The position numbers and the translations under genes were made by a program. This document shows positions 7,852 to 15,621 of a DNA stretch of 21,576 nucleotides, piece after piece. Origin of the DNA: JBCDBY01 sp039182715 (GTDB lineage: Bacteria; Planctomycetota; PLA2); the NCBI GenBank assembly GCA_039182715.1, contig JBCDBY010000036.1, positions 1-21,576 on the forward strand, read 5' to 3'. Each line of letters opens with the position of its first letter. Positions within the stretch are counted from its first letter, which is position 1. The notes under the pieces are model-generated. The model was not told the DNA's origin, did not search any database, and saw only the letters and a list, made by a program, of their open reading frames with translations.

Positions 7852-8477
7852 CCTACGAAGACCAGTAGTCCGACGCCGAGCGTGACGTAGGACCAGCCCG
7901 CGAAACGCGTGCGGTAGCGGACGGCGCGGGGGCTCTCTCGAAGCCAGCGGCGCGCCGTCCCGGCGAGCAGCGCGTAGGCGCCATCGCACAGGACCGCCAT
8001 CAGGACGAACAGGAGTCCGAGCGTCGCCATCTGCGTCGTGGCGCGGCCGCGCGCCGGATCGACGAACTGCGGGAGGAAGGCGAACAGGAACAGCGCCGCC
8101 TTCGGATTGAGAACCTGCACGATCACCCCGTCGCGGAACGCGCGGCGCAGCGACGGCGACGTCGGCTTCGAGGCGGCGGCCGCAGCCGGTTCGCTGCGCA
8201 AGGTGCGCACGCCGAGATAGACGAGGTACGCGGCGCCGGCCACGCGGAGGCCCCAAAGCAGGCCGGGCGAGGCGGCCAGCAGTGCCGACACGCCGCCGGC
8301 CGCGGCGGCGACGTGGACGAGGCCGCCAAGCCCGAGGCCCAGCACCGACACGACGCCGGCGAGTCGCCCCTGCTCCACGCTGCGCGCCACGACGAACAGC
8401 ACGGCGGGGCCGGGCACGAGCAGCAGCGCCAGCACGACGCCGACGAAGAGGGTCAGGGTGGACGAATCGGGGAGCAT
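7848..8477 (-). CDS. LysE/RhtB-family amino-acid exporter
   Basis: A 209-residue integral membrane protein with about six hydrophobic segments. The family signature is near the N-terminus (LALLLVPGPAVLFVVARSVEQG), followed by AYLVYLGVRTLR around residues 73-85 and the conserved loop VQVLNPKAALFLFAFLPQFV in the middle. LysE/RhtB proteins export amino acids or similar small metabolites across the cytoplasmic membrane; the substrate cannot be predicted here. Start choice lies between GTG at 8480 and ATG at 8477; I take the ATG. It is 39 bases after the YeiH-type gene and overlaps the AraC gene, so the three genes look like one operon. Confidence 0.9.
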   Translation of the reverse strand: MLPDSSTLTLFVGVVLALLLVPGPAVLFVVARSVEQGRLAGVVSVLGLGLGGLVHVAAAAGGVSALLAASPGLLWGLRVAGAAYLVYLGVRTLRSEPAAAAASKPTSPSLRRAFRDGVIVQVLNPKAALFLFAFLPQFVDPARGRATTQMATLGLLFVLMAVLCDGAYALLAGTARRWLRESPRAVRYRTRFAGWSYVTLGVGLLVFVG

Positions 8478-8516
8478 CACGGTCCCCGGGATAGGCCGAT
8501 CGACCTGATTTTCGGA

Positions 8517-9443
8517 CTACGCGAGAATTGCGAGCGTCGTCGTGGCGAGGCCGATCCAGAGGCAGGTGCCGAGCAGGAGGGCGCGCGGCTGCAGCGATCG
8601 GATCTGGAGCCCCATGCCGACGAGGAACAGCGCCACGTTCAGGCCGCGTCGGGCGAGCGTCGCGACGACTTCGCCGGCCGGGCGGAGCGCCGGCAGCAAT
8701 CCCACCAGCGCCACGACGGCGACGAAGCCGAGGATGAACCACGGGAACCGGGCGCGTGCGCCCTGTTCGCCGTCGCGGGCGGTGACCGTCAGGCCCAGCG
8801 CGATCACGACCGGCAGGATCCAGAGCGAGCGGACCATCTTCGTGACGGCCGCGGTCTCGAGCGCGAGCGCGCCGTGCGCCGCGCTCGCGCCGGCGACGGA
8901 GCTCGTGTCGTGGATCGCCAGCGCGCACCAGGTGCCGTACGTCTCGGCGCTGAGTCCGAGCGCCGTGCCGAGCCACGGGAAGGCGAAGAGCGCGATGGCG
9001 TTCAGCAGGAAGACGACGCCGAGGGCGGACGCGATGTGGCTGTCGCGCGCGCGCAGCACCGGTGCGGTCGCCGCGATGGCGCTGCCGCCGCAGATGGCGG
9101 TGCCGAACGTCACCAGCAGGATGAGGTCGCGGGGGAGCCGGAGCAGCATGCCGATGCCGAGACCCGCGATGACGACGCCGAGCAGCGTAAGCGCCGTCGG
9201 CCCGATCGCCGTCGCGCCGGCGGTGAGTACGACGGCGGGCGTCATCGCCCCGCCCAGCCCGACGATGCTCCACTTCAGGACGCGCTGCCCCTGCGTCGCA
9301 GCCCAGGCCGGACGCCCCAGCAGGGCGCCGAGAAGCGCGCCGCCGAGCAGGGCCGCGGCACCCGACACCGGCGCCAGCGCGATCACGAGGATCCCGAGGC
9401 CGGCGGCCGCCGCGGCGCGTGTTGCTTGCTCCTGCACACGCAC
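8517..9443 (-). CDS. YeiH-family (UPF0324) putative sulfate-exporter-like membrane protein
   Basis: A 308-residue protein that is almost entirely hydrophobic with about ten predicted membrane segments. Two family hallmarks are present: CGGSAIAATAPVLRA at about residues 108-122 and AIHDTSSVAGASAAHG at about 165-181. Members are annotated as putative sulfate exporters on indirect evidence, so the transported compound is uncertain. The start is GTG at 9443, supported by a GGAGG ribosome site six bases upstream. A divergent LysR gene begins 74 bases away, the classical yeiE-yeiH style arrangement in which the LysR protein controls the membrane protein. It heads the operon with the LysE-type and AraC genes. 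Confidence 0.9.
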   Translation of the reverse strand: MRVQEQATRAAAAAGLGILVIALAPVSGAAALLGGALLGALLGRPAWAATQGQRVLKWSIVGLGGAMTPAVVLTAGATAIGPTALTLLGVVIAGLGIGMLLRLPRDLILLVTFGTAICGGSAIAATAPVLRARDSHIASALGVVFLLNAIALFAFPWLGTALGLSAETYGTWCALAIHDTSSVAGASAAHGALALETAAVTKMVRSLWILPVVIALGLTVTARDGEQGARARFPWFILGFVAVVALVGLLPALRPAGEVVATLARRGLNVALFLVGMGLQIRSLQPRALLLGTCLWIGLATTTLAILA

Positions 9444-9481
9444 AGAGTGCCTCCGAATCGAGCGGTGTAAAGAATGAAGAT

Positions 9482-9506
9482 CTGATATGCCATCAGCCTT
9501 GCTGAT
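9482..9506. promoter_or_regulatory. Candidate LysR binding region with three phased half-sites
   Basis: Within the divergent lysR/yeiH-type intergenic region the bases read CTGAT-ATGCC-ATCAG-CCTTG-CTGAT: three copies of the half-site CTGAT, the middle one inverted, each 10 bases apart. The right-hand pair forms ATCAGC-CTT-GCTGAT (9492-9506), which contains the T-N11-A core expected of LysR-type sites. The site is 39-63 bases upstream of the yeiH-type start and 12 bases before the lysR start, suiting activation of the former and autorepression of the latter. Binding is inferred, not shown. Confidence 0.65.
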
Positions 9507-9517
9507 AGTCTGGGTGC

Positions 9518-10420
9518 ATGCGACTGCCCGAACTCGACCCCGGTCTGCTTCCGACGTACCTGGCCGTTTTGGAGCATGGACGGATCTCGGCAGCGGCGCG
9601 TGCCGTCCATCTGTCGCAGCCCGCGGTCACGGCGCGCATGAAGCGCCTGGAGGAGTCGATCGGCGTGCCGCTTCTGATCCGTTCCGTGCACGGCGTGACG
9701 CCCACGCCGGCGGGCGAGCGACTGGCCGCCTATGCTCGCCGTGTCGACGCGCTGCTGACCGACGCGATCTCGGAGATCGGCGGCACGCGCCAACGGCTCG
9801 GCCGCCTTCGCCTGATCGCGAGCACAACGATCGCGGCGCATGTGCTGCCGCCCGTGCTGGCACGCTTTCGCGCGCGGTACCCGGACGTTCGCATGGAGAT
9901 CGAGATCGGCAACACCGAGGATGTCATCGCGGCGATTCGAGCCGGCGACTTCCCGCTCGGCCTGGTCGAGGGCCACGCGCGGGCGGCGGGCGTCCGACTC
10001 GAGCCGTGGGTCGACGACGAGTTGGTGCCGGTCGTTGGGGCGCGCTCCCCGTGGCGCCCGCGCGACGTGAGCGAGCTGGAGCACGTCCCCATGCTCTGGC
10101 GCGAGGCGGGGTCGGGCACGCGCCAGGTCGTCGCGCGTGCTCTGCGCGAAGCGGGCGTGCGCCACCGCCCGTCGGCGCGCGACCTGGTCCTCGGCGCCAA
10201 CGAGTCGATCGCCGGTGCCGCCGCCGCGGGGCTCGGCCTCGCGTTCCTGTCGCGCTGGGGCCTCGGCCCGCGGCTTGCCGCCGGCCAGCTTCGCGCCGTG
10301 CCCGCCCTCGAGCTGACGATCCAGCGCTCCTTTCACTGGGCCAAGCCCGCCGCCGCGGTGGAGGGCGCCGCCGCGCATTTCCTCGCGTTCGGCCGCCGGC
10401 ATCCGCCCAGCCCACACTGA
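9518..10420 (+). CDS. LysR-family transcriptional regulator
   Basis: A 300-residue LysR-type regulator. The N-terminal winged helix-turn-helix spans about residues 11-70 (HGRISAAARAVHLSQPAVTA, then MKRLEESIGVPLLIR). The remainder is the periplasmic-binding-protein-like effector domain, starting near RLRLIASTTIAAHVLPPVL and including the AGDFPLGLVEG and GANESIAGAAAAGLGLAFL blocks. ATG at 9518 places the helix-turn-helix at the normal distance from the N-terminus. It is divergent from the YeiH-type gene, its likely target, and three phased half-sites lie between them. A weak -10-like GATAGT at 9504-9509 would give a very short leader. Its stop codon overlaps by one base with a possible early start (10420) of the downstream sigma fusion. 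The co-inducer is unknown. Confidence 0.93.
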   Translation: MRLPELDPGLLPTYLAVLEHGRISAAARAVHLSQPAVTARMKRLEESIGVPLLIRSVHGVTPTPAGERLAAYARRVDALLTDAISEIGGTRQRLGRLRLIASTTIAAHVLPPVLARFRARYPDVRMEIEIGNTEDVIAAIRAGDFPLGLVEGHARAAGVRLEPWVDDELVPVVGARSPWRPRDVSELEHVPMLWREAGSGTRQVVARALREAGVRHRPSARDLVLGANESIAGAAAAGLGLAFLSRWGLGPRLAAGQLRAVPALELTIQRSFHWAKPAAAVEGAAAHFLAFGRRHPPSPH

Positions 10421-10458
10421 TGGCGCGTTACATTCGGTCCCGCGGCTGCGAACTCCCC

Positions 10459-12879
10459 ATGAACATGACGGAGTCGACTCTCTGGGATCAATGGTGCGAC
10501 CGGCGCGACGGCGCGGCGTTCGAGCGCCTCGTGGCGTCGTACGGCACCTTCGCCTACGACTTCGCGCGGCGCGTGACCGGCCAGACGGCCGACGCCGAGG
10601 ACCTCATGCAGGAGGCCTTCCTCGCGCTGTCCAAGGAGCCGCCGGAGGTGCCGCGTGCGATCGGTCTGCGCGCGTTCCTCGGCCGTCGCATCCTGCTCGG
10701 TGCGCGCACGTTGCATCGAGTGACCGCCTCCCGCCGGCGGCGGGACCGTCGGGCGGCGCGACCGGAGTCGACGAGCGATCGACCGGACGCGCGCACCGAC
10801 GCGGAGACCGCACTGGCGCTCTTGAGCGATCCGCTGCGGGCTGCCGCCACGCTGCGCTTTCTGCACGGGCTCTCCTACGCCGAGGTGGCTGCGACACTCA
10901 ACGTCTCCGAAGCGGCCGCGCGCATGCGCGTCCATCGCGCGCTCGGGGAGCTGCGCCGGAGGCTTGGGCCCGACGCCGAGGCCAAGCTCGGAGCGTTGGT
11001 GCTCTTCGTGCCCGCGGCCGGGGCCGCGGCATCGATCGAGCAGGTTGCCATGATGGGGGGAGGGCTGATCGGGATGAAGAAGGCGTTGCTCGCGATTGCG
11101 TTGCTGGTGTTTCTGGGCGCGACCCTGGTCGTGCAGCAGACCGACGAGCCGAATCATCGTCGGGCCGAGTCCGATCCGGCGCGACGGACCGCTCTCGCCG
11201 GCGCATCGAGCCCCGACGCCGCGTCGCGCGCTTCGACCACGGACGGCCCCCGCGAGGACCCGTCGCGCGAAGAGCGCGAGGGCGCGCGTTCCCTGTCCGG
11301 CACGAGCGAGGTCGATGCGGGCGACCCCGCGCGCGTGCAGGGGCACGTGCGCATGCCGAACGGCGATCCGGTGCCGGACATGCAGCTGCACCTCAGAAAT
11401 GCCGTCGGAATCACGTTGATGCCGACGCCCGCCAAGCCGCCGGTGATTCGAACCGGCGCCGAGGGGCAGTTCCGGTTCGAGTATCAACCGCTTCGCGACC
11501 TGCAGTCGCGCTCGCTCGGTATCGGCAACAAGCGGACATGGATCTCGTTCGCGACGATCGCGCCGCAGAGCCGGATCGACACGGCGGTCGACCTGACGCT
11601 TCTGCCCGGCGTCGTGCTCGAGGGGATCGTGCTGCTCGACGGGCAGCCGATTCCCGAGAAGCAGGTCCAGCTCAAACGCCGCGGCGTCTACGAGGGCGGC
11701 CCCGAGCAGGGGCGCGAGGGATGGACCTTCACCGACGCCGACGGCCGCTTCCGATTCGCGCACCTGCCGCGCGGCGACTACCAGCTCACCGTGCGACACA
11801 CCGGCTGCGAGATCTGGGCGGGGACGGTCGAGGCGTCGGACGAAGCCGCGCTCGTCGAGATCCAGCTGCGTCATCAGCGCGAGCTGGAGGTGCGCTTCGA
11901 GAACCTGCCGCCCGAGTGGAGAGACGCGCCGATCTACCTTCACGTCTCCGACTCCGAGCATCTGTTCGTGCACAGCTATCGGCCCAGGCTCGTCGATGGC
12001 GTTGCGCGCATCCCGGCCCCGCCGCCCGGTCGCTACCGCATCATGCAGATTGCCTCGCTAGGCAGCCCGCTGCCTGCGATGGAGAGCAACGTCGAGATCG
12101 CGCCTCACACGCTGGAGCCGGTCGTGTTCAAGCTTCCGTCCGGCGCCGTGCTGACCGGCATCGTCACCAAGAGCGACGGCACGCCGTACCACGGCGCGCT
12201 CGAGCTCGAACGCGGCAAGCTGGGGTTCCGCACCGACAAGCGCGGTCGCTTCCGCGTGCCGAGCGCGCCGGCGGGCCGTACCTGGGTGCGGCTACCGCTC
12301 GATCTCTTGCGCGCGCGCCTCATCGAGATCGACGTGCCGGCGGGAGGCGCGGCGCACTTCGACATCCGGCTTCCGGGCGGCGCCGGCTTCACGACGGAGG
12401 CGACCAGCGACCGCAAACTCGACTTCTACATCGTGGAGCTGCGGCGCGGAGACGAGGTTGTGGGTCAGGGGTTCTCCTACGACGGCAAGGTCCGGTTCGA
12501 GCACCTCGCGCCGGGCCGCTACGAGCTGCAGGTGCGGGCGAATGAAGCGACGACGCGCAAGATCACGGTCGACCTCGCAGCCAACGAAATGCGCAAGCTC
12601 GACCCGATCGTTTTGACCAGCCTGCCGCGCGTGCCGGTCAAGGTGAGCGTGCCCGAGGGCGAAAAGATGCCGCAGTTTCTCTATCTCACGACCACGCTGG
12701 CCGGCAAGCCGAAGCCGGTTCTGCTGGTCATTTCCGGCACCGGTGACGGCCACTTCTCGGGACTGCCGCCGGGCCGATACACGCTCCACGTGCGCGAGAA
12801 GAACTACAAGCAGCGCGCGATCGCCGTGACCGTCAAGGCCGAGGGCAACGAAACCGTCCGCGTGCCGCTCGTTCGCTGA
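10459..12879 (+). CDS. ECF-like sigma factor fused to a transmembrane segment and exported carboxypeptidase-regulatory-like modules
   Basis: An 806-residue fusion. Residues ~18-65 form sigma region 2 (FERLVASYGTFAYDFARRVT, then DAEDLMQEAFLAL) and ~117-170 region 4 (LRFLHGLSYAEVAATLNVSE, then ARMRVHRALGELRRRLG). A short hydrophobic stretch lies at 177-191, then a clear membrane segment at 208-225 preceded by MKK. A disordered Ser/Asp/Arg-rich linker (226-290) is followed by about six beta-sandwich modules to the end (e.g. DADGRFRFAHLPRGDYQLTV, DGHFSGLPPGRYTLHV). With N-in topology the sigma part is cytoplasmic and the modules exported. Planctomycete ECF proteins with hydrophobic C-terminal extensions of this style are known. 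An in-frame ATG at 10420 would add 13 residues; 10459 is preferred because the sigma domain starts just after it. No separate anti-sigma gene is adjacent. Release by proteolysis, or signalling while tethered, is inference. Confidence 0.87.
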   Translation: MNMTESTLWDQWCDRRDGAAFERLVASYGTFAYDFARRVTGQTADAEDLMQEAFLALSKEPPEVPRAIGLRAFLGRRILLGARTLHRVTASRRRRDRRAARPESTSDRPDARTDAETALALLSDPLRAAATLRFLHGLSYAEVAATLNVSEAAARMRVHRALGELRRRLGPDAEAKLGALVLFVPAAGAAASIEQVAMMGGGLIGMKKALLAIALLVFLGATLVVQQTDEPNHRRAESDPARRTALAGASSPDAASRASTTDGPREDPSREEREGARSLSGTSEVDAGDPARVQGHVRMPNGDPVPDMQLHLRNAVGITLMPTPAKPPVIRTGAEGQFRFEYQPLRDLQSRSLGIGNKRTWISFATIAPQSRIDTAVDLTLLPGVVLEGIVLLDGQPIPEKQVQLKRRGVYEGGPEQGREGWTFTDADGRFRFAHLPRGDYQLTVRHTGCEIWAGTVEASDEAALVEIQLRHQRELEVRFENLPPEWRDAPIYLHVSDSEHLFVHSYRPRLVDGVARIPAPPPGRYRIMQIASLGSPLPAMESNVEIAPHTLEPVVFKLPSGAVLTGIVTKSDGTPYHGALELERGKLGFRTDKRGRFRVPSAPAGRTWVRLPLDLLRARLIEIDVPAGGAAHFDIRLPGGAGFTTEATSDRKLDFYIVELRRGDEVVGQGFSYDGKVRFEHLAPGRYELQVRANEATTRKITVDLAANEMRKLDPIVLTSLPRVPVKVSVPEGEKMPQFLYLTTTLAGKPKPVLLVISGTGDGHFSGLPPGRYTLHVREKNYKQRAIAVTVKAEGNETVRVPLVR

Positions 12880-12909
12880 CCCGTTCGGTTTCGCGGCCCT
12901 CGCCTTGTT

Positions 12910-13764
12910 CTACTCCTGCGGCGGCAGCGCCATGTTCTGAAGCTGCTTGACGAACTCCTGGCGCGGCGGGCCGATCATCTCGGCGAGCATGCGCGCGTCG
13001 GCGCCGACCGGGTTGTGCACCGGCATCTCCGACGTGGCGCACTTGTAGATCAGATCGGCGACCTCCTGCGGGTCGGCTTTCTGCCCGCTCTGCATCGCCA
13101 TCTGCCCGGCGACCGCCTGGATGTGGTCGTAGAGGACGCGCGCATGCGCCGCTACGTCCGGATCGCCCGCGTCGAGGGCGTCGTCGGTGCTCGCGTTGAA
13201 GCGCGTCGTCGGATAGGCACCGGGCGCAACGGCGAGCACGCGGATCCCGAGCGGCTTGTACTCCAGCGCCATCGCCTCGGTGAGCCCCTCGACCGCCCAC
13301 TTCGTCGACGCGTAGATCGATATGGTCGGGGCTCCGAGCATGCCGGCCATCGAGGTCACGTTGACGATGCAGCCGCTTTCCTGCCGGCGCATGATGGGCA
13401 GCACGGCGCGACTCACGTTCATGACGCCGAAGACGTTGGTGTCGTACATCGCGCGAATCGACTCGTCGCTCGCCTGCTCGAAGAGCGCGTGCCCGCCGTA
13501 GGCGGCGTTGTTGACGAGAGCGTCGATCGAGCCGAAGCGCGCCACGCCTTCCTCGACCGCGGCGTGGATGGACGCGGGTTCCGTCACATCGAGCCGCGTG
13601 ACGAGCACGTTCTCCAGCGTGGTCAGCTCGGCTTCCTTGTCGGGGGTTCGCATCGTCGCGATGACGTTCCAGCCGCGGGCTTGGAACTGCTTCGCCGTGA
13701 GCTTGCCGAAGCCGCTTGACGCGCCGGTGATCAGTACGGTTTTGATCGTGTGTTCCTTAGTCAT
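12910..13764 (-). CDS. Short-chain dehydrogenase/reductase (classical SDR)
   Basis: A 284-residue NAD(P)-dependent oxidoreductase with all classical SDR landmarks: cofactor motif TGASSGFG at 13-20, NNAA at 85-88, catalytic Ser138 (NVTSMAG), Tyr151 and Lys155 (YASTK), and a PG motif near 190. Arg39 and the MRT context near the end of strand 2 suggest NADP preference, but this is weak. The ATG at 13764 overlaps the metallophosphoesterase stop by eight bases, so it is the last gene of a coupled three-gene operon. Its 3' end faces the sigma fusion gene with 30 bases between stops and no convincing terminator hairpin. The substrate is unknown. Confidence 0.93.
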   Translation of the reverse strand: MTKEHTIKTVLITGASSGFGKLTAKQFQARGWNVIATMRTPDKEAELTTLENVLVTRLDVTEPASIHAAVEEGVARFGSIDALVNNAAYGGHALFEQASDESIRAMYDTNVFGVMNVSRAVLPIMRRQESGCIVNVTSMAGMLGAPTISIYASTKWAVEGLTEAMALEYKPLGIRVLAVAPGAYPTTRFNASTDDALDAGDPDVAAHARVLYDHIQAVAGQMAMQSGQKADPQEVADLIYKCATSEMPVHNPVGADARMLAEMIGPPRQEFVKQLQNMALPPQE

Positions 13765-14887
13765 GGGACCGTGCCGCCGACCCGGGCATGGCCCGGAGCC
13801 GGATGAGTTCGATTTCATTGGAGGAGCCGAGCCGCATCGGCACCCCGAAGGTGCCGACGCCCTGCGAGACGAAGATGCGCGTGTCCTGCTCTTCGTAGAG
13901 GCCGCGCAGGTAGCGGAACGAGAGTTTCGCGAGCCAGGTCATGGGGAAGACCTGTCCCGCATGCGTGTGGCCCGCCACCATGAGGTCGACGCCGCGCTCG
14001 ACGACGTAGGGCACGCCGACGGGGCTGTGGTGCATGAGCAGCGTCGGTTTGCCCGGGGCGAGCTCGAGCTGCGGGATCACGTCGCGGATCGTGGGGCCGC
14101 CGGTGGCGTGCGGGTCGAAGGCTTCGTCGTCCGCGCGCATGTAGTCGAGGCCGATGAGCTGCAGGCCGTGCGTCTGGACGACCTCGTTGGTCAGCACGCG
14201 CACGCCGTTCTCGCGGATGATCGCCAGGGCGCGCGCGTGGTCGACGGTCAACTCGTGGTTGCCGTTGACGAAGTAGACGGGCGCCTCGATCTTCCGCAGG
14301 GCGGCCAGGGCGTCCCGGTTCACCGCGTGGTTCGTTTCGACGAGGTCGCCGTTGAGCAGAACGAGATCCGGCCCACGCGCGTTGATCGCGTCCACGATGC
14401 GCTCCAGGTACGCGGCGCCGCGCTGGTGTCCGAGGTGGACGTCGGCCACGTGCATCACCGTGACGTCATTTTCGAGCCCGGGCATGGCCACGTCGACTTC
14501 GACGACCTCGAAGCGATAGCCGCGCCAGACCCCGGCGGCGACGAGCAGGGCCGCGGTCGCGATCGTGATCGTCAGCGCCGTTCGATTGTCGAGCGGAACG
14601 ACGCGGCGCAGGCCGTCCATGGCGAGCGTCGCGAGGGTCAGCAGGAGCAGGAAGACTGCCGCGATGCTGGCCGCAATCGTGGCCGAACCGAGAATCGCGT
14701 TCGTCGACCCGGGCACGATTCCCGTCAGCGTCATGAACGAGGCGGCGATCGCAACGGCGCCGGCGAAGAAGGGCCACGTGCGCGGAGCGCCGCTCCACGA
14801 TGCGATGCGGGACGGCGCGTACCAGACCATCAGCGCGAGAAAGCCGAGCGTGATGGAGGCGCTCAGGATGATGGCGAACATGCCCAT
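13757..14887 (-). CDS. Membrane-bound calcineurin-like metallophosphoesterase
   Basis: A 376-residue protein. The N-terminal 120 residues hold about four hydrophobic segments (about 4-22, 38-60, 67-90, 104-121). The rest is a metallophosphoesterase with a complete metal/active-site set: D-x-H at 149-151 (HVADVHLGH), GD at 180-181 (LLNGDLVE), GNHE at 209-212, a histidine pair at 286-287 (MHHSP), and GHTH at 306-309 (VAGHTHAGQ). The design resembles YkuE/YaeI-type membrane phosphoesterases, some of which act on lipid-linked phosphates; the substrate here is unknown. ATG at 14887 follows an AAGGAG ribosome site and overlaps the upstream NAD(P)-binding gene by 25 bases. It is the middle gene of the TetR-divergent operon. 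Confidence 0.92.
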   Translation of the reverse strand: MGMFAIILSASITLGFLALMVWYAPSRIASWSGAPRTWPFFAGAVAIAASFMTLTGIVPGSTNAILGSATIAASIAAVFLLLLTLATLAMDGLRRVVPLDNRTALTITIATAALLVAAGVWRGYRFEVVEVDVAMPGLENDVTVMHVADVHLGHQRGAAYLERIVDAINARGPDLVLLNGDLVETNHAVNRDALAALRKIEAPVYFVNGNHELTVDHARALAIIRENGVRVLTNEVVQTHGLQLIGLDYMRADDEAFDPHATGGPTIRDVIPQLELAPGKPTLLMHHSPVGVPYVVERGVDLMVAGHTHAGQVFPMTWLAKLSFRYLRGLYEEQDTRIFVSQGVGTFGVPMRLGSSNEIELIRLRAMPGSAARSHD

Positions 14888-15537
14888 TGACGGATCTCCT
14901 TGTTTTCGAGGACCTGGTTCTTCGCTTCGCCCTCGAGGCCGACGCGCAGCATCCCCGCGGCGAGATCCGCGGACTCGATGCCGGCGTTCGGGAGGATGCG
15001 CCGCACGATCGGCCACAGCGCGCTCATGACGCGGTAGCTCGCGGTCATCGACGCGCGCGGGGTGGTGGGGTGGATGTAGCCGGGGCGCAGACTGTGGAAG
15101 CGGGCGAGCCCGATGTCCGCGAGTCGGTTCTCCGCGATGCCCTTGTAGCGCGCAAACGCGAACCGGCTCTTCTCGGTCCGGTCGGCGCCCATGCCGCTCA
15201 AGAGGCAGAACGCGGCGTCGGGACGCACGCGTGCGAGCGCCTCGGCGAACGCGACCGGCATGTCGATCGTGATGCGGCGCAGCTCTTCGTCCGATACCTG
15301 GCCCGTGTAGACGCCGATGCAGTAGAGCGCGACGTCGGTGCCGGCGAGTGCATCGAAATCCTCGAGCCCAACCTGCCGCAGTTTCGGGTGATCGATGTCG
15401 ACGGGGCGCCGGCCGAACGAGACGACGCGCGCTACGCGATCGCTCGCAAGGCAGGCGCGCAGCGCTTCGCCGCCGACCATGCCGGTCGCGCCCGTGAGCG
15501 CGACCTGAATGCCGTTTGACTTCTCCGCGAAGCTCAT
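14863..15537 (-). CDS. NAD(P)-binding atypical SDR (HTATIP2/YbjT-like)
   Basis: A 224-residue Rossmann-fold protein. The cofactor-binding motif TGATGMVG is at residues 15-22 (VALTGATGMVGGEALRACL), followed by VVSFGRRPVDI at the end of strand 2 and LLSGMGADRTEKSRFAFARY with YKGIAENRL, the region holding the atypical-SDR Tyr/Lys. The RPGYIHP stretch also fits HTATIP2-like members. Reaction and substrate are unknown. It is the first gene of the operon divergent from tetR; the ATG at 15537 directly abuts a TetR-type operator (15538-15553), whose outer arm supplies a -10-like TACACT only 10 bases before the ATG. There is therefore little room for a ribosome site and the mRNA may be nearly leaderless. 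Confidence 0.87.
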   Translation of the reverse strand: MSFAEKSNGIQVALTGATGMVGGEALRACLASDRVARVVSFGRRPVDIDHPKLRQVGLEDFDALAGTDVALYCIGVYTGQVSDEELRRITIDMPVAFAEALARVRPDAAFCLLSGMGADRTEKSRFAFARYKGIAENRLADIGLARFHSLRPGYIHPTTPRASMTASYRVMSALWPIVRRILPNAGIESADLAAGMLRVGLEGEAKNQVLENKEIRQWACSPSS

Positions 15538-15553
15538 TACACTGCACAGTGTA
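15538..15553. promoter_or_regulatory. TetR-type operator O1, abutting the divergent start codon
   Basis: A perfect inverted repeat, TACACTG-CA-CAGTGTA (7-2-7). It lies immediately next to the ATG (15537) of the NAD(P)-binding gene. On the minus strand its outer half reads TACACT, a plausible -10, with TGGACG 16 bases upstream as a -35, so a bound repressor would block that promoter. A second copy of the same core lies at 15583-15598. Confidence 0.78.
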
Positions 15554-15582
15554 GTTTCGCTGCGGCGACCGTCCAGTGAAAT

Positions 15583-15598
15583 TACACTAGTCCGTGTA
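15583..15598. promoter_or_regulatory. TetR-type operator O2, in front of tetR
   Basis: An imperfect inverted repeat, TACAC-TAGTCC-GTGTA, sharing the TACACT...GTGTA frame and 16-base length of O1. Its centre is 45 bases from that of O1, and it ends 24 bases before the tetR ATG, so it is placed for autoregulation. The weaker symmetry suggests lower affinity than O1. Confidence 0.68.
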
Positions 15599-15621
15599 GT
15601 TTATTTTTCGAGGACGGTGAA

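Noticed and set aside
9487..10458. An upstream extension of the sigma-fusion frame across the lysR gene.
   Set aside because: It overlaps a complete LysR protein and reads as low-complexity Arg/Ala/Pro. The sigma homology starts only after 10459.
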